Positions 5,429-10,062 of a DNA stretch of 10,062 bases are shown piece by piece. The first letter of the stretch is position 1; every line of letters starts with the position of its first letter. Below the pieces are notes generated by a model. The model did no database searches and was not told the DNA's origin. It saw only the letters and a list, made by a program, of their open reading frames with translations. This DNA comes from an uncultured Steroidobacter sp. (GTDB lineage Bacteria > Pseudomonadota > Gammaproteobacteria > Steroidobacterales > Steroidobacteraceae): NCBI GenBank assembly GCA_946478975.1, contig CAMLEO010000268.1, forward strand, positions 1 through 10,062, written 5' to 3'. Both the position numbers and the translations under genes were made by a program.

Positions 5429-6467
5429 GGATCTTGTCCAGGCCTTTGCTGCCGGGCGTGAGCGCTTCGTACGGCAGCTGATTCAACGGCGTCGCCGTGG
5501 TCGCGTTCACCTCGTGAAATTCCGGGCTGTTGCTGTCGATGTAGATCAGCCCGGTCACGAACTCATTCTGTGCCAGCTTCTCGCGCAAGTAATTGAACGC
5601 GTGCCCGCGATGGGTCGGGTCGTAGGACGGATCCAGTTTGCGCAACATGATGCGGCTGCCGTCGTGCATGGTGACGGGCATCGCTTCACCCTGCGCATAC
5701 TTCGTGGTGATCTCCTGAGCCGGCGGCACGAAGTCGGCGTGCACGACCTCATCGTAATGATCGCGCACGAACTGATAGCTCTTGGTCGAGCCGACGTGAT
5801 CGTTGAAGGTCACGCACGGCGACATCACATCGATCAATGCGAAACCGCGATGCTTCAGTCCCGCCTGGATCAGCGGCACCAATTGTTCCTTGTCGCCGGA
5901 GAAGCTGCGAGCGATGAACGTACAGCCGAGCGTCAACGCGGTTGTCACCGGATCCACCGGCGGCTGTTGATTCTCTTCGCCCTTTTTCGCCTTGGTGCCG
6001 ATGTCGGCGGAAGCGGAGAACTGACCCTTGGTGAGCCCGTACACGCCGTTGTTCTCGATCACATATAGCATGTTGAGATTGCGACGAATGGCATGCGCGA
6101 ACTGGCCGAAGCCGATGGACAGCGTATCGCCGTCTCCGGAGATGCCGACATAGTAAAGGTCACGATTGGCGGCGATCGCTCCCGTTGCAATCGACGGCAT
6201 GCGGCCGTGGACCGAATTGAAGCCGTGCGCGCCGCTGACGAAATACGCCGTCGTTTTGGACGAGCAGCCGATACCGGACAGCTTCACTAACTGCTCCGGC
6301 CGCATCGACATTTCCCAACAGGCTTCGATCATCGCCGCGGTAATCGAGTCGTGGCCGCAGCCGGCGCACAGCGTCGACATCGCGCCTTCGTAATCCCGGC
6401 GCGTGAGTCCCAGCTCGTTCTTCGGCAGCCCGGGGTGAGCGATCTTGGGCTTGGCAATGAAGCTCAT
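5412..6467 (-). CDS. korB: 2-oxoacid:acceptor oxidoreductase, beta subunit (TPP-binding)
   Basis: This 351-residue protein is the thiamine-pyrophosphate subunit of a 2-oxoacid (likely 2-oxoglutarate) oxidoreductase, which oxidatively decarboxylates the oxoacid to acyl-CoA. The TPP/Mg motif is GDGD (111-114) with NN at 139-140 (VIENNGVYG). Four Cys expected to ligate the proximal [4Fe-4S] cluster are C34 and C37 in LCAGCGH, C68 in SGIGCS and C218 in MSPCVTFND. Their spacings (+3, +34, +184) match the characterised two-subunit oxoacid:ferredoxin oxidoreductases. The HGRMPSIATG segment is also characteristic. The ATG is preceded by GGGGAG and overlaps the korA stop by 4 nt. It is last in the operon and its 3' end overlaps the toxin gene on the other strand. 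The exact oxoacid specificity cannot be read from the sequence. Confidence 0.92.
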   Translation of the reverse strand: MSFIAKPKIAHPGLPKNELGLTRRDYEGAMSTLCAGCGHDSITAAMIEACWEMSMRPEQLVKLSGIGCSSKTTAYFVSGAHGFNSVHGRMPSIATGAIAANRDLYYVGISGDGDTLSIGFGQFAHAIRRNLNMLYVIENNGVYGLTKGQFSASADIGTKAKKGEENQQPPVDPVTTALTLGCTFIARSFSGDKEQLVPLIQAGLKHRGFALIDVMSPCVTFNDHVGSTKSYQFVRDHYDEVVHADFVPPAQEITTKYAQGEAMPVTMHDGSRIMLRKLDPSYDPTHRGHAFNYLREKLAQNEFVTGLIYIDSNSPEFHEVNATTATPLNQLPYEALTPGSKGLDKILSRFR

Positions 6468-8329
6468 GAGAATCTCCCCTCGGCCACTCGCGCGACTCTT
6501 GGCTCGCTCATCGTTGAGGATGGACCGACGGCTGCAAGCACGCCTTCGACTATGACGCTCGAAGCCATCGGCAGGCCGCTGTAGTACAGGATCGAACGCA
6601 GCTTCGCTTTCTCCACCGCCGTTTCCAAGGTCAGCAAGCTGCGCAGCTGAGCGTCCCGGTTTTGTTCGACGACAAAGATCTGCTGGTGCGAGGCCAGGAA
6701 CTCTTCCACCTCGGCGCCGAATGGAAATCCACGCACGCGCATGTAATCGATCTGCATGCCGCGGCCACGGAGCAGATCCAGTGCTTCGCGAACTGCGCCA
6801 TCACAGCTGCCCAGCGACACCAGCCCCAGTCCCTGCCCGCCTTTGCCATCGATCACGGCCTTGGGCACGAGCGATTTCGCCGTTTCGAATTTGCGTTTCA
6901 GCCGGTCGAGAACGATCTGGTACTCGGTGGAATCTTCGGTATAGCCGCCGTACTGCGTGTGGCCCGAGCCTCGCGTGAAATACGCGCCTTTCGGATGCGT
7001 GCCGGGCAGCGTGCGATAGGGAATGCCATCGCCGTCCTTGTCGAAGTAGCGATAAAACTTTTCGATCTGCTCGATTTGTTCTCGGTTGAGCACCTTGCCG
7101 CGGTCAGGTTTGTACGCGTCGTCCCATTGCAAGGTCGGGCACATCCAGTCGTTCATGCCGATGTCCAGGTCCGACATGACGAACACCGGCGTCTGCAGCC
7201 GCTCGGCGAGATCGAACGCCTGCGCGGCCATATAGAAACATTCCTCGGGACTGTTCGGGAACAGCAGCACGTGACGCGTATCGCCATGCGACGCGTAGGC
7301 CGCAAGCATCAAGTCACATTGCTGGGTACGCGTCGGCATGCCCGTCGACGGACCGACGCGCTGGATATCGAAAATCACTGCCGGCACTTCCGCGTAGTAC
7401 GCGAGCCCGATGAACTCGTTCATCAGCGAAATGCCGGGGCCGCTGGTGGGCGTGAAGGAGCGGGCGCCATTCCAAGCGGCGCCGATCACCGCGCCGATTG
7501 CGGCGAGCTCGTCTTCGCATTGAACGATCAGGTAATTGCGCTTGCCGGTCTGCGGATCGACGCGCCACTTGTTGCAAAAACTCTTGAAGCCATCCATCAG
7601 CGACGTGGATGGCGTGATCGGATACCACGCACCGACGGTCGCGCCGGCATACAAACATCCGAGCGCTGCCGCGGTGTTGCCGTCGATCAAAATGTGATTC
7701 GACGTCTTGTCCATGCGCGAGACTCGCAGCGGCAACGGGCACTCGAAGTGTTCCTTCGCGTAGTTGTAGCCGAGCTCCAGCGCTCGCACGTTGGAATCGA
7801 GCAGCGACTTCTTGTTCGCATAGCTCTCGCCGAGCAGCTTGCGCATTTCTTCGAGATCGATCTCCAGCAGCGCGCCCAGCAGACCCGCATACATGATGTT
7901 CTTCAGCAGAATGCGGGCACGCACGCCCTGGAATGTTTCGTTACAGATGCGAGCGAGCGGCGCGCCGAGAATGGTGATGTCATCGCGCTTCAGCAGCGAC
8001 GGGCGGGGCCACGTGGAGTCATAGATCAAATATCCGCCCGGGCTCACGTCCTTGACGTCTTTCGCGTAGGTTTCGGCGTTCATCGCCACCATCAGGTCGA
8101 CGCGGCCGGAGCGGGCGACGTGGCCATCGCGCGTGACACGGATTTCGTACCACGTCGGCAGTCCCTGGATGTTCGAAGGAAAATAGTTCTTGCCCATCAC
8201 CGGAATGCCCATCCGGAAAATGGACTTCATCAGCAGGGAGTTGGCGCTCGCCGAGCCGGTCCCGTTGACATTGGCGAGCTTGATGACGAAATCGTTCAGG
8301 CGATCCGGCGCTGGTGAGGCGTGAGGCAT
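6464..8329 (-). CDS. korA: 2-oxoacid:acceptor oxidoreductase, fused gamma-alpha subunit
   Basis: A 621-residue protein with the usual fusion order of KorA. The gamma domain (about 12-195) begins NDFVIKLANVNGTGSASAN. The alpha (pyrimidine-binding) domain starts near 215 and carries the conserved YPITPSTS at 236-243, whose Thr and Ser contact substrate in related enzymes. With KorB it forms the catalytic heterodimer that decarboxylates a 2-oxoacid with CoA. The frame is open further upstream to 8647, but that part lies over the flavoprotein gene and is not KorA-like. The ATG at 8329 (MPHASPAPDRLNDF) gives the normal family length and N-terminus. It overlaps the end of the flavoprotein gene by 34 nt, with only a weak Shine-Dalgarno (GAG) upstream, which implies coupled translation. 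An acidic DKDGDGI at 430-436 looks EF-hand-like but is incomplete. Confidence 0.92.
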   Translation of the reverse strand: MPHASPAPDRLNDFVIKLANVNGTGSASANSLLMKSIFRMGIPVMGKNYFPSNIQGLPTWYEIRVTRDGHVARSGRVDLMVAMNAETYAKDVKDVSPGGYLIYDSTWPRPSLLKRDDITILGAPLARICNETFQGVRARILLKNIMYAGLLGALLEIDLEEMRKLLGESYANKKSLLDSNVRALELGYNYAKEHFECPLPLRVSRMDKTSNHILIDGNTAAALGCLYAGATVGAWYPITPSTSLMDGFKSFCNKWRVDPQTGKRNYLIVQCEDELAAIGAVIGAAWNGARSFTPTSGPGISLMNEFIGLAYYAEVPAVIFDIQRVGPSTGMPTRTQQCDLMLAAYASHGDTRHVLLFPNSPEECFYMAAQAFDLAERLQTPVFVMSDLDIGMNDWMCPTLQWDDAYKPDRGKVLNREQIEQIEKFYRYFDKDGDGIPYRTLPGTHPKGAYFTRGSGHTQYGGYTEDSTEYQIVLDRLKRKFETAKSLVPKAVIDGKGGQGLGLVSLGSCDGAVREALDLLRGRGMQIDYMRVRGFPFGAEVEEFLASHQQIFVVEQNRDAQLRSLLTLETAVEKAKLRSILYYSGLPMASSVIVEGVLAAVGPSSTMSEPRVARVAEGRFS

Positions 8330-10062
8330 GGAGTGGTCTCGTCGCTCGCATAAGGGATGCGGATTTTGGATTTCTGCATATCCCACGCTGCCGTCGGGCA
8401 GCGCTCGGCGCACAGTCCGCAATGTACGCAGACGTCTTCGTCTTTGACCATCACACGCGCCGTCTGTTGCAACGGCGCGGATACGAACAGCGGTTGGCTG
8501 GGCCGTAGCGAGGGCGCTTTCAAGCGAGTCCGCAGCTCCGCTTCCGTGCCGTTGGCCGTCATCGTCAGGCAGTCCACTGGGCAAATATCGATGCACGCAT
8601 CGCACTCGATACACAACTTGGCATCGAACACGGTCTGCACGTCGCAATTCAGGCAGCGCTGCACTTCCGCCGCCGCTTGTTCCGCGGTGAAGCCCAGCTC
8701 CACTTCGATGTTGATCTTCTTGAAGCGCTCTTTCAGGTCGACGTGCGGCATCAGCCGACGTTCGACGGCGTTGTACTCATTTTTGTAGGCCCACTCGTGC
8801 AAGCCCATTTTGCGGCTGGACAAATTCATCAGCGCAGGCAGGCGCTCGCGCACGTCCAGCTCGTGACAAAACTTGTGCAGCGAAATCGCCGCCTGGTGGC
8901 CGTGCTCGACCGCCCAGATGATGTTCTTGGGGCCGAACGCGGCATCGCCGCCGAAGAAAACATTCGGGCGCGTCGATTGGAACGTCACCTTGTCGATCTT
9001 GGGCACGTGCCATTGATCGAACTCGATGCCGAGATCGTTCTCGATCCAGGGAAACGCGTTTTCCTGGCCGATCGCAAGGATCACGTCGTCGCAGGGGAAG
9101 AATTTCTCGCCAGTGATGCGCTCGGCGGTAATGCGGCCGCGAGCGTCGAGATCATATTCCATGACATCGAACATCATCCCGGCGAGCGCGCCGTCCCGGA
9201 TCACGAACGCCTTCGGCGCGTGATTGACGACGATCTCTACATTCTCGGCTTCGGCGTCCTCCAGCTCCCATTCCGACGCCTTGAAGAAACCGCGCGGCTT
9301 GCGAGCCATGACTTTTACATCCGTCGCGCCGAGGCGCAGCGACGTGCGGCAGCAGTCCATCGCGGTGTTGCCGACACCGATGATGAGCACGCGACGACCG
9401 ATCGACTTCACATGATCGAAAGCGACCGACTCCAGCCAGTCGATGCCGATGTGAATGCGACCGATCGCCGCGGGATCCTGGCGGCCTGGCAAATTCAAAT
9501 CCTTGCCTTTGGGCGCACCGCTGCCTACGAATACCGCGTCAAACCCACCGGTGGCGAGCAATTGTTTCAGGCTCGTCACCGGTGAGCCCAGCCGCAGATC
9601 CACCCCCAAATCGATGATGTAGCCGATTTCTTCGCTGAGTACGCGCTCCGGCAAGCGGAACGACGGAATATTGGTGCGCATGAGGCCGCCGGGCGTGCCC
9701 CACTTTTCGAACATGACGATCTCGTAGCCGAGCGGCATCAGATCGTTCGCGACTGTGAGCGACGCCGGGCCCGCGCCGATGCAGGCGACGCGCTTGCCGT
9801 TTTTTTGTCGCGGAGCCTTGGGTAAACGAGAACGGATGTCGTCGTCGCGGTGATCGGCGGCGACGCGCTTCAGGCGGCAGATCGCGACCGGTTCAGCTTC
9901 GACGCGGCCCCGGCGGCACGCGGGCTCGCACGGGCGGTCGCAGACGCGACCGAGAATGCCGGGAAAAACGTTGGACTCGCGGTTGACCAGGTAGGCGTCG
10001 CTGAATCGCCCCTGCGCGATGAGCCGGATGTACTCGGGAACGTTCGTATGCGCTGGGCACGC
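8296..10062 (-). CDS. GltD/NfnB-like FAD-NAD(P) oxidoreductase with two C-terminal [4Fe-4S] clusters, 5' end missing
   Basis: The frame is open from the right edge to the TGA at 8296-8298, so 588 residues are visible and the start lies beyond the window. The N-terminal part is the Cys-rich cluster domain of GltD-type proteins (ACPAHTNVPEYI at 1-12, VCDRPCEPACRRG at 40-52, C62). An FAD-binding GAGPASLT follows at 96-103. A second, NAD(P)-binding motif GVGNTAMD lies at 229-236, and the FAD C-terminal motif FFGGDAAFGP at about 369-378. Two ferredoxin-like motifs close the protein: C484, C487, C490 and C494 (CIECDACIDICP), and C545, C548, C551 and C555 (CVHCGLCAERCP). I infer that it carries electrons between KorAB and NAD(P). 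It overlaps korA by 34 nt and is probably part of the same complex. It is sometimes labelled glutamate synthase small subunit, but no large subunit is visible here. Confidence 0.9.
   Translation of the reverse strand, partial: ACPAHTNVPEYIRLIAQGRFSDAYLVNRESNVFPGILGRVCDRPCEPACRRGRVEAEPVAICRLKRVAADHRDDDIRSRLPKAPRQKNGKRVACIGAGPASLTVANDLMPLGYEIVMFEKWGTPGGLMRTNIPSFRLPERVLSEEIGYIIDLGVDLRLGSPVTSLKQLLATGGFDAVFVGSGAPKGKDLNLPGRQDPAAIGRIHIGIDWLESVAFDHVKSIGRRVLIIGVGNTAMDCCRTSLRLGATDVKVMARKPRGFFKASEWELEDAEAENVEIVVNHAPKAFVIRDGALAGMMFDVMEYDLDARGRITAERITGEKFFPCDDVILAIGQENAFPWIENDLGIEFDQWHVPKIDKVTFQSTRPNVFFGGDAAFGPKNIIWAVEHGHQAAISLHKFCHELDVRERLPALMNLSSRKMGLHEWAYKNEYNAVERRLMPHVDLKERFKKINIEVELGFTAEQAAAEVQRCLNCDVQTVFDAKLCIECDACIDICPVDCLTMTANGTEAELRTRLKAPSLRPSQPLFVSAPLQQTARVMVKDEDVCVHCGLCAERCPTAAWDMQKSKIRIPYASDETTPCLTPHQRRIA

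Noticed and set aside
5352..6068. 238-codon open frame on the + strand
   Set aside because: It is antisense to korB and overlaps the toxin end in another frame. No recognisable domain, and no good start context.
7022..7042. EF-hand-like calcium loop DKDGDGI in KorA
   Set aside because: Loop positions 8 and 12 are Pro and Leu rather than Ile and Glu, so calcium binding is not supported. Similar acidic loops before the GIPYRTLPG segment are, as far as I recall, common in KorA proteins.
6662..8317. 551-codon open frame on the + strand
   Set aside because: It lies wholly antisense to korA, which has clear family motifs. Its translation is rich in Arg, His and Ala with no recognisable domain, typical of reverse-complement frames in high-GC genes.
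8330..8647. Extra 106 codons that would lengthen KorA upstream
   Set aside because: This part lies over the ferredoxin-like end of the flavoprotein gene in another frame. KorA homologues begin near the ATG at 8329, so it is not coding in this frame.

Overview
The window comes from a high-GC Gram-negative bacterium. An outer-membrane beta-barrel gene ends in the typical C-terminal phenylalanine, next to a Sec-exported protein and several proteobacterial-type gene families. A gammaproteobacterium of the Steroidobacter/Xanthomonadales kind is my best guess, from general resemblance only; no rRNA or other marker fixes the taxon.

Layout: (1) On the + strand at 2-2875 is a two-gene unit. It holds the 3' part of an autotransporter-type barrel protein and, 24 nt downstream, a secreted caspase-like (peptidase C14) protein with Sel1 repeats and a coiled coil. 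(2) On the - strand at 2879-3652 is an SDR oxidoreductase with a complete catalytic tetrad, convergent with the caspase gene with only 3 nt between them. (3) Positions 3653-4334 are sparsely coding. They hold an inverted repeat, one small basic Trp-rich ORF of doubtful status, two hairpins, an 8-bp direct repeat around a 39-bp segment, and an array of three TCC-N6-GGA dyads. (4) On the + strand at 4335-5428 is a toxin-antitoxin operon. An Xre/MbcA/ParS-type antitoxin overlaps a RES-domain toxin (predicted NAD+-degrading) by 4 nt. The dyads lie just upstream and reach into the antitoxin ribosome binding site, as expected of an autoregulatory operator. (5) On the - strand from the right edge to 5412 is a tightly packed redox operon. 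Its order is a GltD/NfnB-like FAD and Fe-S oxidoreductase (5' end outside the window), then korA (fused gamma-alpha subunit), then korB (TPP-binding beta subunit), of a 2-oxoacid:acceptor oxidoreductase. Its last gene overlaps the toxin gene tail to tail by 17 nt.

How the genes work together: the three redox genes overlap one another and no separate ferredoxin gene is visible. I infer that electrons from 2-oxoacid decarboxylation pass from KorAB through the two C-terminal [4Fe-4S] clusters of the flavoprotein to NAD(P). The toxin-antitoxin pair sits between conserved metabolic genes and looks like an inserted accessory module. The barrel-caspase pair suggests an envelope function that I cannot name. 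The candidates most worth a closer look are the exported caspase with its barrel partner, the toxin-antitoxin operator array, and the ferredoxin-less Kor-flavoprotein complex.
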